Shown: positions 1 through 13,305 of the stretch, in pieces
How the letters are laid out: every line of letters starts with the position of its first letter
How positions within the stretch are numbered: position 1 is the stretch's first letter
Source: Lachnospiraceae bacterium
GTDB lineage: Bacteria; Bacillota; Clostridia; Lachnospirales; Lachnospiraceae
Length of the DNA stretch: 32,231 nucleotides
Direction: 5' to 3'
Assembly (NCBI GenBank): GCA_017508825.1
Contig: JAFWRC010000293.1
Span: 1-32,231, forward strand
Notes under the pieces: generated by a model
Seen by the model: only the letters and a program-made list of their open reading frames with translations
Told to the model about the DNA's origin: nothing
Databases searched by the model: none
Made by a program: the position numbers and the translations under genes

Positions 1-41
1 GAGGCCTTGATTATTAATTGGGTTGGGCTGTTCGCTTGAGA

Positions 42-1229
42 TTACTCAATGATGGAAGCCACACGACCGGAACCTACGGTACGGCCACCTTCACGGATAG
101 CGAAAGTAAGACCCTGCTCCATAGCGATCGGGTGGATCAGCTCGATGGTCATCTCTACGTTATCACCAGGCATGCACATCTCAGTGCCTTCCGGCAGGTT
201 GCAAACACCGGTGATATCCGTTGTACGGAAGTAGAACTGCGGACGATAGTTGTTGAAGAACGGAGTATGACGTCCACCTTCATCCTTGGTCAGTACGTAT
301 ACCTGAGCCGTAAATTTCTTGTGGCAGGTAACGCTGCCCGGCTTAGCAAGAACCTGTCCACGCTCGATGTCGGTTCTGTTAACACCACGAAGCAGAGCAC
401 CGATGTTATCACCAGCCTGTGCCTCATCCAGCAGTTTGTGGAACATTTCGATACCGGTAACAACGGTCTTTCTGGACTCTTCACGAACACCAACGATTTC
501 AACTTCCTCGTTCAGGTGCAGTGTACCACGCTCTACACGGCCGGTAGCAACAGTACCACGACCGGAGATGGTGAATACGTCCTCAACCGGCATAAGGAAC
601 GGCTTGTCAGTATCACGCTGCGGATCCGGGATATAGGAATCTACGGTATCCATCAGTTCCATGATCTTGTCGCCCCACTCACCCTTAGGATCTTCCAGAG
701 CCTTCAGAGCGGAACCCTTAACGATCGGGCAATCATTGAAGTCGTACTCAGCCAGCTGATCAGTTACTTCCATCTCAACCAGTTCGATCAACTCCGGATC
801 GTCAACCATATCGCACTTGTTCAGGAATACTACGATGTAAGGTACACCTACCTGACGGGACAGAAGGATGTGCTCCTTGGTCTGAGCCATAACACCATCA
901 GTTGCAGCAACAACCAGGATAGCGCCGTCCATCTGTGCAGCACCGGTGATCATGTTCTTTACGTAGTCAGCATGTCCCGGGCAGTCAACGTGTGCGTAAT
1001 GTCTCTTCTCGGTCTCGTACTCAACGTGTGCGGTAGAGATCGTGATACCTCTTTCTCTCTCTTCCGGAGCCTTATCGATGTTCTCGAAATCGGTAGCTGT
1101 GTTACCAGCAACACGCTCGGACAGAACCTTGGTGATAGCTGCGGTCAGAGTAGTCTTACCATGGTCTACGTGACCGATGGTACCGATGTTACAATGCGGT
1201 TTCGATCTGTTAAATTTCTCTTTAGCCAT
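42..1229 (-). CDS. tuf: Elongation factor Tu
   Basis: This GTPase delivers aminoacyl-tRNA to the ribosomal A site. The 395-residue product has the full EF-Tu layout. The P-loop GHVDHGKT is at residues 19-26, DCPGH at about 81-85, NKCD at about 136-139 and SAL near 174. The two beta-barrel domains follow, ending in [14 protein letters not shown]. The length is normal for the family. The ATG is preceded by AAGGAGG with ordinary spacing. It is the last gene of the rpsL-rpsG-fusA-tuf (str) group. A 110-nt gap separates it from fusA and contains its own strong promoter, so it can be made in excess of EF-G. No terminator is visible in the 41 bases left after the stop. The identification is secure. 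Confidence 0.98.
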   Translation of the reverse strand: MAKEKFNRSKPHCNIGTIGHVDHGKTTLTAAITKVLSERVAGNTATDFENIDKAPEERERGITISTAHVEYETEKRHYAHVDCPGHADYVKNMITGAAQMDGAILVVAATDGVMAQTKEHILLSRQVGVPYIVVFLNKCDMVDDPELIELVEMEVTDQLAEYDFNDCPIVKGSALKALEDPKGEWGDKIMELMDTVDSYIPDPQRDTDKPFLMPVEDVFTISGRGTVATGRVERGTLHLNEEVEIVGVREESRKTVVTGIEMFHKLLDEAQAGDNIGALLRGVNRTDIERGQVLAKPGSVTCHKKFTAQVYVLTKDEGGRHTPFFNNYRPQFYFRTTDITGVCNLPEGTEMCMPGDNVEMTIELIHPIAMEQGLTFAIREGGRTVGSGRVASIIE

Positions 1230-1283
1230 TTTGTTTCTTTCCTCCTTGATGAGTTAAATGGTTTTTTAAAGTCGCTAGGGAAT

Positions 1284-1312
1284 ATTATATTAAAATTCCC
1301 CAGCTTTTTCAA
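1284..1312 (-). promoter_or_regulatory. Promoter of tuf inside the fusA-tuf gap
   Basis: Reading the minus strand, TTGAAA (1307-1312) is followed after exactly 17 nt by TATAAT (1284-1289), a near-consensus sigma-A promoter. Transcription would start near 1277, giving a leader of about 50 nt before the tuf start codon. This explains how tuf can be transcribed independently of the str operon. Confidence 0.85.
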
Positions 1313-1339
1313 GTATTAACTTTTAGGATTTGGCAATAA

Positions 1340-3457
1340 TTAGTTGCCCTTTGCTGCCAGAACTTTCTCCTGGATGTTCTTCGGTACCTGCTCGTATTTC
1401 TCAAAGAACATAGAGTAGTTACCACGGCCCTGAGTCTTGGAACGCAGGTCGGTGGAGTAACCGAACATCTCAGCCAGAGGTACGTAACCACGTACGATCT
1501 TGCCGCCGCCCAGGTCATCCATACCTTCGATACGTCCGCGACGGGAGTTGATATCACCGATAACATCGCCCATGTACTCTTCCGGCATGGTTACTTCGAC
1601 CTTCATGATCGGCTCAAGCAGTACCGGGTTACCCTTCTGCATAGCCTCTTTGAATGCCATAGAACCTGCAATGTGGAATGCCATTTCGGAGGAGTCTACC
1701 TCGTGGTAGGAACCGTCATAAACATTCGCATGCACACCGAGTACAGGGAATCCGCCCAGGATACCTGCCTTAGCAGCTTCTTCGATACCTTCGCCGACTG
1801 CCGGGATGTATTCCTTCGGGATCGCACCACCGACAACGGTGGACTCAAACTTGAAGGTCTCCTCGCCGTTCGGATCCATCGGCTCGAATTTTACCTTACA
1901 GTGACCGTACTGACCACGACCACCGGACTGCTTCGCATACTTGGAATCTACATCTACAGCCTTGGTAAATGCTTCCTTGTAAGCAACCTGCGGTGCACCA
2001 ACGTTTGCTTCTACCTTGAATTCTCTCAGCAGACGGTCTACGATGATCTCCAGGTGGAGCTCACCCATACCTGCGATGATGGTCTGTCCTGTTTCGGTAT
2101 TAGTGTGAGCACGGAAGGTCGGGTCTTCTTCAGCCAGCTTCGCAAGTGCTTCACCCATCTTGCCCTGACCAGCCTTGGTCTTCGGCTCGATTGCAAGCTC
2201 GATAACCGGCTCAGGGAATTCCATAGACTCCAGGATTACCGGATGCTGCTCGTCGCAGATGGTATCACCTGTTGTCGTAAACTTAAATCCAACTGCTGCT
2301 GCGATATCACCGGAGTATACCTTATCAAGCTCAGTACGCTTGTTAGCGTGCATCTGCAGCAGACGGCCTACACGTTCCTTCTTATCCTTGGTCGCATTCA
2401 GCACGTAAGAACCGGAGTTCAGAGTACCGGAATATACACGAACGAAGGAAAGCTTACCTACGAACGGGTCGGTCATGATCTTGAATGCCAGAGCGGAGAA
2501 CGGTTCTTCATCGGAAGAATGTCTCTCTACTTCGTTGCCGTCCAGGTCAACACCCTTGATTGCAGGGATGTCGGTAGGAGCCGGCATATACTCAAGTACT
2601 GCATCCAGAAGCTTCTGAACACCCTTGTTTCTGTATGCGGAACCACAGCATACCGGTACGGCACGGCATTCGCAAGTAGCCTTACGAAGTGCTGCCTTCA
2701 TCTCGTCTACGGAAGGAGTCTCATCTTCCAGGAATTTCTCCATCAGATCATCATCCAGCTCGCAAACCTTCTCGATCAGTTCTGCATGATACAGTTCTGC
2801 ATCGTCTTTCTTATCATCCGGGATATCAACGATGGAAATGTTCTCGCCCTTATCATCGTTATAGATGTAAGCTTTCATCTCGAACAGATCGATGATACCC
2901 TTGAACAGATCTTCCTTACCGATCGGCAGGTTCAGAATGATCGCATTCTTACCCAGACGGTTACGGATCTGATCTACCGCGCCGTAGAAGTTTGCACCCA
3001 TGATATCCATCTTGTTGATGAATGCCATACGCGGTACGTTGTATGTATCTGCCTGACGCCATACGTTTTCAGACTGCGGTTCAACACCACCCTTTGCACA
3101 GAAAACGCCTACTGCGCCGTCCAATACACGGAGTGAACGCTCCACCTCTACCGTGAAGTCAACGTGTCCCGGAGTATCAATGATGTTGATACGATGCTCC
3201 AGAGCACCTTCCTTGGGCTTGCAGTTTTCCTGCAGTGTCCAGTGGCAGGTGGTAGCGGCTGAGGTGATCGTAATACCACGCTCTGCTTCCTGCTCCATCC
3301 AGTCCATGGTTGCAGTACCTTCGTGAGTATCGCCGATCTTATAGTTAACGCCGGTGTAGTACAGGATACGCTCTGTCAGCGTAGTCTTACCTGCGTCGAT
3401 GTGAGCCATAATACCGATATTTCTGGTACGCTCCAACGGGTATTCTCTTCCAGCCAC
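1340..3457 (-). CDS. fusA: Elongation factor G
   Basis: This is the ribosomal translocase GTPase. The 705-residue product starts with [21 protein letters not shown], which contains the P-loop AHIDAGKTT. It has the DTPGHVDF G3 motif and the NKMD G4 motif, and ends in the EF-G domain IV/V region (RGRIEGM, then a lysine-rich tail). The length is that of a standard single-copy bacterial EF-G. The start codon is GTG at 3455-3457, with AGGAGG (3466-3471) eight nt upstream. It begins 18 nt after rpsG, so the two are co-transcribed. No frameshift or missing motif is seen. Confidence 0.98.
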   Translation of the reverse strand: MAGREYPLERTRNIGIMAHIDAGKTTLTERILYYTGVNYKIGDTHEGTATMDWMEQEAERGITITSAATTCHWTLQENCKPKEGALEHRINIIDTPGHVDFTVEVERSLRVLDGAVGVFCAKGGVEPQSENVWRQADTYNVPRMAFINKMDIMGANFYGAVDQIRNRLGKNAIILNLPIGKEDLFKGIIDLFEMKAYIYNDDKGENISIVDIPDDKKDDAELYHAELIEKVCELDDDLMEKFLEDETPSVDEMKAALRKATCECRAVPVCCGSAYRNKGVQKLLDAVLEYMPAPTDIPAIKGVDLDGNEVERHSSDEEPFSALAFKIMTDPFVGKLSFVRVYSGTLNSGSYVLNATKDKKERVGRLLQMHANKRTELDKVYSGDIAAAVGFKFTTTGDTICDEQHPVILESMEFPEPVIELAIEPKTKAGQGKMGEALAKLAEEDPTFRAHTNTETGQTIIAGMGELHLEIIVDRLLREFKVEANVGAPQVAYKEAFTKAVDVDSKYAKQSGGRGQYGHCKVKFEPMDPNGEETFKFESTVVGGAIPKEYIPAVGEGIEEAAKAGILGGFPVLGVHANVYDGSYHEVDSSEMAFHIAGSMAFKEAMQKGNPVLLEPIMKVEVTMPEEYMGDVIGDINSRRGRIEGMDDLGGGKIVRGYVPLAEMFGYSTDLRSKTQGRGNYSMFFEKYEQVPKNIQEKVLAAKGN

Positions 3458-3475
3458 CTTTGGTTCCTCCTTCCC

Positions 3476-3946
3476 TTAAAATCTGTAATGAGCAAACGCC
3501 TTGTTAGCCTCTGCCATACGATGCATTTCATCTTTACGCTTAACAGCTGCACCGGTACCGTTTGCTGCATCTAAAATCTCGTTAGCCAGCTTGTCTTCCA
3601 TGGTCTTCTCAGAACGCTTTCTGGAGAACATGGTCAGCCATCTGAGTGCTAACGCCTGGCGTCTTTCCGGACGAACTTCGATCGGTACCTGATAAGTTGC
3701 ACCGCCGACACGTCTTGCCTTGACTTCCAGCTGCGGCATGATGTTGTTCATCGCCTCACCGAACACTTCCAGTGCCGGCTTGCCGCTCTTCTCTTCTACC
3801 TTGGCAAACGCATGATATACAATACGCTGTGCTACACCCTTCTTGCCGTCCAACATGATATTGTTGATCAGCTTGGTGACCACCTTGTCATTGTATAAAG
3901 GATCTGCCAAAACATCTCGTTTTTGAATGTGTCCTTTACGTGGCAC
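3476..3946 (-). CDS. rpsG: 30S ribosomal protein S7
   Basis: S7 is the primary 16S rRNA 3'-domain binding protein. It also acts as the translational regulator of the str operon in E. coli. I choose the GTG at 3944-3946. It gives [18 protein letters not shown] right after the start and 156 residues, the normal S7 length. An ideal AGGAGG (3955-3960) lies 8 nt upstream. A longer in-frame start at 3967 would add seven residues and would include the ribosome binding site in the coding region, so I reject it. The end ([14 protein letters not shown]) is typical. The gene is 18 nt upstream of fusA. Confidence 0.97.
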   Translation of the reverse strand: MPRKGHIQKRDVLADPLYNDKVVTKLINNIMLDGKKGVAQRIVYHAFAKVEEKSGKPALEVFGEAMNNIMPQLEVKARRVGGATYQVPIEVRPERRQALALRWLTMFSRKRSEKTMEDKLANEILDAANGTGAAVKRKDEMHRMAEANKAFAHYRF

Positions 3947-3993
3947 GGTTCTTCCCTCCTTAATCATTAATGAATTGCTTGATTAAATCATAG

Positions 3994-4021
3994 GTACTCA
4001 CACGCATTAACTAATGTGTAC
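3994..4021 (-). promoter_or_regulatory. Imperfect hairpin in the rpsL-rpsG spacer
   Basis: The 153-nt spacer between rpsL and rpsG is unusually long for this operon. It contains an imperfect inverted repeat whose outer arms are GTAC...GTAC and whose inner arms are ACATTA...TAATG-type sequences with a small bulge. In E. coli the S7 autoregulatory site lies in the rpsL-rpsG intercistronic region. The position is therefore suggestive, but I see no direct match to a known S7 site and the function is a guess. Confidence 0.3.
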
Positions 4022-4099
4022 GCGCCGGATCCTGTATTACGAAAGAATGAATCAGAATTCCAACACTTATTAGTCCTGTGATACCCTAGGCTTGTTGCC

Positions 4100-4519
4100 T
4101 TACTTCTTGTCCTTAGGACGCTTTGCACCATACTTGGAACGCGCCTGCTTTCTGTTGGCAACACCTGCGGTATCAAGCGTACCACGGATCACATGATATC
4201 TGGTACCCGGCAGATCCTTAACACGGCCGCCACGAACCAAAACCACGCTGTGCTCCTGCAGATTGTGACCTTCGCCCGGAATGTAGCTCGTTACCTCGAT
4301 TCCGTTGGAAAGACGTACTCTGGCGATCTTACGAAGTGCAGAGTTCGGCTTCTTCGGGGTAGCGGTCTTTACTGCTGTGCACACACCACGCTTCTGCGGA
4401 GAATTCGTATCGATCGCTTTCTTGTGCAGAGAGTTGTAGCCTTTCAGCAGAGCCGGAGCTGTGGACTTCTTTACGGAAGTCTGACGTCCCTTTCTTACTA
4501 ACTGGTTAAATGTTGGCAT
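4100..4519 (-). CDS. rpsL: 30S ribosomal protein S12
   Basis: S12 is the decoding-centre protein. The product is 139 residues and begins [14 protein letters not shown] use the ATG at 4517-4519, because the alternative GTG three codons earlier lies inside the AGGAGGTGA ribosome binding site. The Gram-positive-type insertion ([17 protein letters not shown]) is present. The conserved loops [11 protein letters not shown] and [10 protein letters not shown] are also present, with lysine at the classical streptomycin-resistance position in PKKPNS, i.e. a wild-type-looking sequence. It is the first gene of the str operon, with its own promoter about 85-110 nt upstream. Confidence 0.97.
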   Translation of the reverse strand: MPTFNQLVRKGRQTSVKKSTAPALLKGYNSLHKKAIDTNSPQKRGVCTAVKTATPKKPNSALRKIARVRLSNGIEVTSYIPGEGHNLQEHSVVLVRGGRVKDLPGTRYHVIRGTLDTAGVANRKQARSKYGAKRPKDKK

Positions 4520-4541
4520 TCTGTTCACCTCCTGTCTGATT

Positions 4542-4558
4542 TCACATAAACTATGTGA
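4542..4558. repeat. Short palindrome in the rpsL leader
   Basis: TCACATA, three bases, then TATGTGA forms a perfect 7-bp inverted repeat about 25 nt upstream of the rpsL start codon. It could be a leader hairpin or an operator. No regulator is suggested by the sequence. Confidence 0.4.
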
Positions 4559-4570
4559 TTTAAACGCAAC

Positions 4571-4603
4571 AAAAAATCAAGCGTGCAAATCACACGCTTG
4601 ATT
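4571..4603 (-). terminator. Hairpin plus T run between rpoC and rpsL
   Basis: On the minus strand TCAAGCGTG (ending at 4593) and CACGCTTGA (4585 to 4577) form a perfect 9-bp stem with a 7-nt loop, followed by TTTTTT (4576-4571). It is positioned to terminate rpoC transcripts. It also overlaps the predicted start point of the rpsL promoter, so an rpsL transcript would begin with most of the same hairpin. It may therefore double as a 5' leader structure. Confidence 0.8.
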
Positions 4604-4632
4604 ATTGTACTTCTTATATATTCCTTTGTCAA
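4604..4632 (-). promoter_or_regulatory. Promoter of the rpsL-rpsG-fusA operon
   Basis: On the minus strand TTGACA (4627-4632), 17 nt, then TACAAT (4604-4609) lies in the 122-nt gap after rpoC. Transcription would start near 4597, at the foot of the hairpin at 4577-4601. This makes the str group independent of rpoBC transcription. Confidence 0.85.
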
Positions 4633-4641
4633 GAAATATTT

Positions 4642-8549
<3,908 letters not shown>

Positions 8550-8582
8550 TTAAACACAGTGTATGGTTCAGGATTCGTAACC

Positions 8583-8601
8583 GTCCGCAATCCCCGCGGA
8601 C
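8583..8601. repeat. Hairpin in the rpoB-rpoC spacer
   Basis: GTCCGC and GCGGAC form a perfect 6-bp stem around a 7-nt loop within the 95-nt spacer. There is no T run, so it is not a terminator. A processing or stability element is possible. Confidence 0.4.
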
Positions 8602-8623
8602 TGCAGACGATTACCAGATATTA

Positions 8624-11600
8624 TCAATCTTCATCATCCACAAGGCTGTCTGCAAACTCATCAACGGATTCATCGTCAAACGATTCTTCCTCGTCTGCTT
8701 CCAGATCACCCTCTTCGGTCAGACGTCCGGTTCCGAAACCGTCTGCCTTGGAGTAATCGCCCTTACTCTCGCCCAGCTCGAACTTGAACTCGCTGTCGCT
8801 GTAGTCCACGTTCTCCTTCAGCTCGATCTCCTTGCCGTTCTCATCCAGCACGCGTACATCCAGTGCCAGAGACTGCAGTTCCTTCAGCAATACCTTGAAG
8901 GACTCAGGGATACCCGGCTCAGGAATGTTCTCGCCCTTAACGATCGCTTCGTAGGTCTTTACACGGCCAACTACGTCGTCGGACTTCACGGTCAGGATCT
9001 CCTGCAGTGTGTAAGATGCACCGTAAGCTTCCAGCGCCCAAACTTCCATCTCACCGAAACGCTGTCCGCCAAACTGCGCTTTACCACCCAGCGGCTGCTG
9101 TGTTACCAGGGAGTACGGACCGGTGGAACGTGCGTGGATCTTATCGTCTACCAGGTGATGCAGCTTCAGGTAATGCATGTGTCCGATGGTAACCGGTGAA
9201 TCGAAGTACTCGCCGGTACGTCCGTCACGCAGTCTTACCTTACCGTCACGGGACAGGGGCACGCCCTTCCACAACGCTCTGTGTGCCTTATTCTCATCCA
9301 GATACTGATATACTTCCGGAAGTAATTCTTCTTTATGTTTCTTGGAGAACTCATCCCACTCCATGTTGACATAGTCATTTGCCAGATCCAGAGTGTCCAT
9401 GATGTCCTCTTCGTTTGCGCCGTCAAAGACCGGTGTCTCAATGTTGAAGCCCAGTGCCTTTGCAGCCAGGGACAGATGGATTTCCAGGACCTGTCCGATA
9501 TTCATACGGGACGGCACACCCAAAGGATTCAATACGATATCCAGCGGACGACCGTTCGGCAGATACGGCATATCCTCTACCGGCAATACGCGGGAAACAA
9601 CACCCTTGTTACCGTGACGACCAGCCATCTTGTCACCAACGGAGATCTTTCTCTTCTGTGCGATATAGATGCGAACCTTCTGGTTTACACCCGGAGAGAG
9701 CTCGGTATCACCGTCTGCACGGGAGAATACCTTAGCATCCACAACCACACCGTACTCACCGTGAGGTACCTTCAGAGAGGTATCACGTACTTCACGCGCC
9801 TTCTCACCGAAGATCGCACGCAGCAGTCTCTCTTCCGCGGTCAGATCGGTCTCGCCCTTCGGCGTTACCTTACCAACCAGGATATCTCCGGCACGAACCT
9901 CTGCGCCGACACGGATGATACCGCGATCGTCCAGATCCTTCAGCGCATCTTCACCGACGCCCGGGATATCACGGGTGATCTCTTCCGCACCCAGCTTGGT
10001 ATCACGCGCTTCGATCTCGTGCTCTTCAATATGTACGGAAGTGTAAACATCTTCCTTTACCAGACGCTCGCTCAGAAGAACGGCATCCTCGTAGTTGTAA
10101 CCTTCCCAGGTCATAAAGCCGATCAGCGGGTTCTTACCAAGTCCCAGTTCACCCTGAGAGGTGGAAGGACCGTCTGCGATCACCTGTCCTGCTTCTACAT
10201 GATCGCCCGTAAATACGATCGGTCTCTGGTTGTAGCAGTTCGACTGGTTGGAACGTACAAACTTCTGCAGCGGGTAATCCATCTTCTCGCCGTCATCAGT
10301 CTTGATGCGGATCTTTTTGGTGGATACCTGCTCTACGGTACCTGCCTTCTTAGCAACAACGCATACACCGGAGTCAACGGCTGCCTTGGTCTCCATACCG
10401 GTACCTACTACAGGTGCTTCGGTAAAGAGCAGAGGCACGGCCTGGCGCTGCATGTTCGATCCCATCAGTGCACGGTTAGCATCGTCGTTCTCCAGGAACG
10501 GGATGAGTGCCGTTGCAACAGAGAATACCATCTTCGGAGACACGTCCATGTAATCGAACATGGTCTTCGGATATTCCTGTGTTTCTGTACGGTAACGACC
10601 GGAAACGGAATTTCTTACGAAGTGTCCCTGTGCATCCAGTTTCTCGTTCGCCTGTGCTACATGGTAATTATCTTCTTCATCCGCAGTCATATATACTACT
10701 TCATCGGTAACCACCGGATTCTGCGGATCGGTCTTGTCGATCTTACGATACGGTGCTTCGATGAAACCATACTCATTGATCCTTGCATAGGATGCCAGAG
10801 AGTTGATCAGACCGATGTTCGGACCTTCCGGGGTCTCGATCGGGCACATACGTCCGTAATGTGTATAGTGTACGTCTCGTACTTCGAAACCTGCACGGTC
10901 TCTGGAAAGACCGCCCGGTCCCAATGCGGAAAGACGACGCTTGTGTGTCAATTCACCCAGCGGGTTGTTCTGATCCATAAACTGGGACAGCTGGGAAGAT
11001 CCGAAGAACTCCTTCACGGCTGCCTGTACCGGCTTGATGTTGATCAGAGACTGCGGGGAAATGTCCTCGCTTGCGTGTGCATCGTGCGTAGTCATACGCT
11101 CACGTACCACACGCTCCATACGGGTCAGACCGATACGGTACTGGTTCTGCAGCAACTCACCTACTGCACGGATACGACGGTTGCCCAGGTGGTCGATATC
11201 ATCCGGACTTCCGATGCCGTATCCCAGTGTCACCACATAGTTGATGGATGCCAGGATATCGCTCTTGGTGATGTGCTTCGGGATCAGATCCAGCACATTT
11301 TCCTTGATAGCTGCCTGGATGCGATCCGGCTTTGCACCGTACTCACGCAGCAGCTTCTTCAATACCGGCCAGTATACCTTTTCGTTGATGCCCAGTTCTT
11401 TTGCATCCACATCCAGCCACTCTTCGATGTCTACCATCAGGTTGGAGATAACTTTTACGTTCTTCTCCTCGGTCTGGATCATGACATACTCTACTGCAGA
11501 GTTCTGGATCGTACTTGCCAGTTCTGCATCCACCTTGGTGCCTGCGGTAGCGATCGCCTCACCGGTGAACGGATTCAGCACATCTTCTGCCAGCACATGG

Positions 11601-12475
11601 CCCACGATACGGTTCATATAGGAAAGCTTCTTATTGAACTTGAAACGTCCTACCTTTGCCAGGTCATAACGTCTTGCATCAAAGAAGGTCGCTGTTACAT
11701 AGCCTTCTGCGCTTTCCATGGTAAACGGCTCGCCCGGACGTACCTTGTTGTACAGTTCCTTCAGGCCTTCTTCATAGCTCTTGCTGCTGTCCTTCTCGAA
11801 GGACTTGGTGATCAGGGGTTCGTCGCCGAAGAAATCGATGATCTCTTCATTGGTTCCCAGACCGATGGCACGCAAAAATACGGTGATAGGCACCTTTCTG
11901 TTACGGTCTACACGTACATAGAAGATTTCCTTATCATCGGTTTCGTACTCCAGCCATGCACCTCTATTCGGAATCACCTGTGCAAAGAAGTTGGGGTTAC
12001 CTGTTTTCTCGTCTTTCTTGATGTCATAGTAAACACCCGGAGAACGTACCAACTGGCTGACGATAACACGCTCAGCGCCGTTGATCACAAAAGTACCGTT
12101 CTCGGTCATCAGCGGGAAGTTACCCATGTAGATCTCGTGCTCATGGAACTCATCCTTCTCCTGATTGTGTAAACGCACTTTTACCTTCAGCGGAGCTTCG
12201 TAAGTCAGATCGCGCTCCTTGCACTCGTTGATCGTGTGCTTGATCTCGGACTTGTCCAGCTTGAAGCTGACGAAATCCATCTTCAGCTTACCGCTGTAAT
12301 CCGTGATCGGAGAAATGTCATCGAAAGCTTCCCTGAGTCCCTCATCCAGGAACCACTTGTAGGAATCCTTCTGCACCTCGATCAGGTTGGGCATATCCAG
12401 AACTTCTTTCCTTCTGGAATAGCTCATACGCATGCTGTTTCCCTTTACGACAGGTCGTATTCTGTTTTTTTCCAT
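8624..12475 (-). CDS. rpoB: RNA polymerase beta subunit
   Basis: The product is 1283 residues from the ATG at 12473-12475 ([20 protein letters not shown]), the start typical of clostridial RpoB. The frame is open a further 44 codons upstream. That stretch is the transcribed leader, starting almost at the promoter and without a ribosome binding site, so I exclude it. Motifs seen are the rifampicin-pocket segment [21 protein letters not shown] with wild-type-looking residues, [18 protein letters not shown], and [13 protein letters not shown] near the active site. The C-terminal [20 protein letters not shown] is followed by an acidic tail rich in D and E. The promoter at 12590-12618 makes it independent of the inserted dlt-like operon upstream. 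Confidence 0.97.
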   Translation of the reverse strand: MEKNRIRPVVKGNSMRMSYSRRKEVLDMPNLIEVQKDSYKWFLDEGLREAFDDISPITDYSGKLKMDFVSFKLDKSEIKHTINECKERDLTYEAPLKVKVRLHNQEKDEFHEHEIYMGNFPLMTENGTFVINGAERVIVSQLVRSPGVYYDIKKDEKTGNPNFFAQVIPNRGAWLEYETDDKEIFYVRVDRNRKVPITVFLRAIGLGTNEEIIDFFGDEPLITKSFEKDSSKSYEEGLKELYNKVRPGEPFTMESAEGYVTATFFDARRYDLAKVGRFKFNKKLSYMNRIVGHVLAEDVLNPFTGEAIATAGTKVDAELASTIQNSAVEYVMIQTEEKNVKVISNLMVDIEEWLDVDAKELGINEKVYWPVLKKLLREYGAKPDRIQAAIKENVLDLIPKHITKSDILASINYVVTLGYGIGSPDDIDHLGNRRIRAVGELLQNQYRIGLTRMERVVRERMTTHDAHASEDISPQSLINIKPVQAAVKEFFGSSQLSQFMDQNNPLGELTHKRRLSALGPGGLSRDRAGFEVRDVHYTHYGRMCPIETPEGPNIGLINSLASYARINEYGFIEAPYRKIDKTDPQNPVVTDEVVYMTADEEDNYHVAQANEKLDAQGHFVRNSVSGRYRTETQEYPKTMFDYMDVSPKMVFSVATALIPFLENDDANRALMGSNMQRQAVPLLFTEAPVVGTGMETKAAVDSGVCVVAKKAGTVEQVSTKKIRIKTDDGEKMDYPLQKFVRSNQSNCYNQRPIVFTGDHVEAGQVIADGPSTSQGELGLGKNPLIGFMTWEGYNYEDAVLLSERLVKEDVYTSVHIEEHEIEARDTKLGAEEITRDIPGVGEDALKDLDDRGIIRVGAEVRAGDILVGKVTPKGETDLTAEERLLRAIFGEKAREVRDTSLKVPHGEYGVVVDAKVFSRADGDTELSPGVNQKVRIYIAQKRKISVGDKMAGRHGNKGVVSRVLPVEDMPYLPNGRPLDIVLNPLGVPSRMNIGQVLEIHLSLAAKALGFNIETPVFDGANEEDIMDTLDLANDYVNMEWDEFSKKHKEELLPEVYQYLDENKAHRALWKGVPLSRDGKVRLRDGRTGEYFDSPVTIGHMHYLKLHHLVDDKIHARSTGPYSLVTQQPLGGKAQFGGQRFGEMEVWALEAYGASYTLQEILTVKSDDVVGRVKTYEAIVKGENIPEPGIPESFKVLLKELQSLALDVRVLDENGKEIELKENVDYSDSEFKFELGESKGDYSKADGFGTGRLTEEGDLEADEEESFDDESVDEFADSLVDDED

Positions 12476-12544
12476 ACCGGCTTCCACTCCCATTCGTATG
12501 ATATTGTTACGACGGTTAGAACGCGTCAAAACGCATAAAAAGAT

Positions 12545-12571
12545 GAAAAGTGTACAAAATCCCCACTTTTC
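12545..12571 (-). promoter_or_regulatory. Candidate attenuator hairpin in the rpoB leader
   Basis: On the minus strand GAAAAGTG and CACTTTTC form a perfect 8-bp stem with an 11-nt loop about 12 nt after the predicted transcription start, followed by ATCTTTTTATG. The stem is AT-rich and the T run is short, so termination would be weak. It may be an attenuator or simply a 5' stabilising hairpin. Confidence 0.35.
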
Positions 12572-12589
12572 CATAATGACGCATTTTCC

Positions 12590-12618
12590 AATATAACACA
12601 ACCACAATAGTTCGTCAA
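12590..12618 (-). promoter_or_regulatory. Promoter of rpoB-rpoC
   Basis: On the minus strand TTGACG (12613-12618), 17 nt, then TATATT (12590-12595). Predicted start is near 12583, giving a leader of about 107 nt to the rpoB ATG. Just upstream (about 12621-12660) is a weak GU-containing hairpin followed by a T-rich stretch, which may terminate the lipoprotein operon. Confidence 0.88.
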
Positions 12619-12678
12619 CAAGAAAATAAAGAACCTGCCCTCAGCAGCAAGTGCTTCGGACTGTAGTAAAATCTTTCG

Positions 12679-13284
12679 TTATTCTCCAAGAGCGCACGAA
12701 TCATATTCTATTGATTGAATAGTATCGTCATCATTTAAGATGAATACCAGCTTCATCCCGCCCTTTTCGTAAGACAGCTTGTGCCCGTCCTCCTGATAGC
12801 CGTCTCCGTACACTTCGACGATCTTGTCTTTATTCATGGAAAGATCCACGCCTTCCGCCGTTGCCACATTATCCGTCTTCAATAAGATATAGTAAATACG
12901 GTCCGTATCACCATCCGGCCATGTATTGATCTCATAATCCGCAAAGGTGTAAAAGTGCGCCATTCCCTGCGCCGCGCAGCTCTCCTCTTCATAATGGGTA
13001 TACTCTCCCAGCGCTTCCGGCACCGTTGTCACATCCATATCCGGAAACAGTCTGACGCCGGAGATCTCAAACGCATACCCTGCCGGCGCGCTCTCCGTTG
13101 TCCCTGCAGGCGCATCCGCATCTGCTGCCGGCGTTGTTTCTGCTCCCGCAGCCTCTGCCGTTGCCGCCACCGGTGCATTGCTCCCGTTATCACCACCGCC
13201 GATCGTCTTCACTTCTTCGCCACAGGCTGCCAGACTTACTGCCAGAACCCCCGCTGCTGCTACCGCCATCATCTTCCTTTTCAT
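12679..13284 (-). CDS. Small secreted lipoprotein, last gene of the dlt-like operon
   Basis: I do not recognise the family. The 201-residue product opens with a lipoprotein signal: MKRK, a hydrophobic core, then lipobox SLAAC with Cys at residue 21. It should therefore be anchored on the outer face of the membrane. Residues about 25-70 are an Ala/Thr/Pro/Glu-rich linker. From about 75 onward there is a compact acidic domain containing FEISGVRLFPDMD, YILLKTDNVAT and EVYGDGYQEDGHKLSYE. AAGGAGG lies upstream of the ATG. It starts 21 nt after the SGNH gene and is clearly the operon's last member. A role as acceptor or chaperone for the surface modification is possible but unproven. Confidence 0.8.
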   Translation of the reverse strand: MKRKMMAVAAAGVLAVSLAACGEEVKTIGGGDNGSNAPVAATAEAAGAETTPAADADAPAGTTESAPAGYAFEISGVRLFPDMDVTTVPEALGEYTHYEEESCAAQGMAHFYTFADYEINTWPDGDTDRIYYILLKTDNVATAEGVDLSMNKDKIVEVYGDGYQEDGHKLSYEKGGMKLVFILNDDDTIQSIEYDSCALGE

Positions 13285-13305
13285 CGTTTATCCTCCTTCA
13301 ATAAT

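Noticed and set aside
1-41. tuf terminator
   Set aside because: The 41 bases contain no complete hairpin with a T run; it may lie beyond the window.
3947-3967. Longer start for S7 (seven extra residues)
   Set aside because: The added codons include the AGGAGG ribosome binding site; the GTG at 3946 gives the family length of 156.
9335-12172. Very long plus-strand open frame opposite rpoB (945 codons)
   Set aside because: It is the complement of rpoB, has a low-quality Cys/His/Arg/Leu-rich composition and matches no family. Similar long frames oppose rpoC, fusA, tuf and the transglutaminase gene.
12476-12607. In-frame 44-codon N-terminal extension of RpoB
   Set aside because: It begins upstream of or at the predicted transcription start, has no ribosome binding site, and family members begin near MEKNRIRP.
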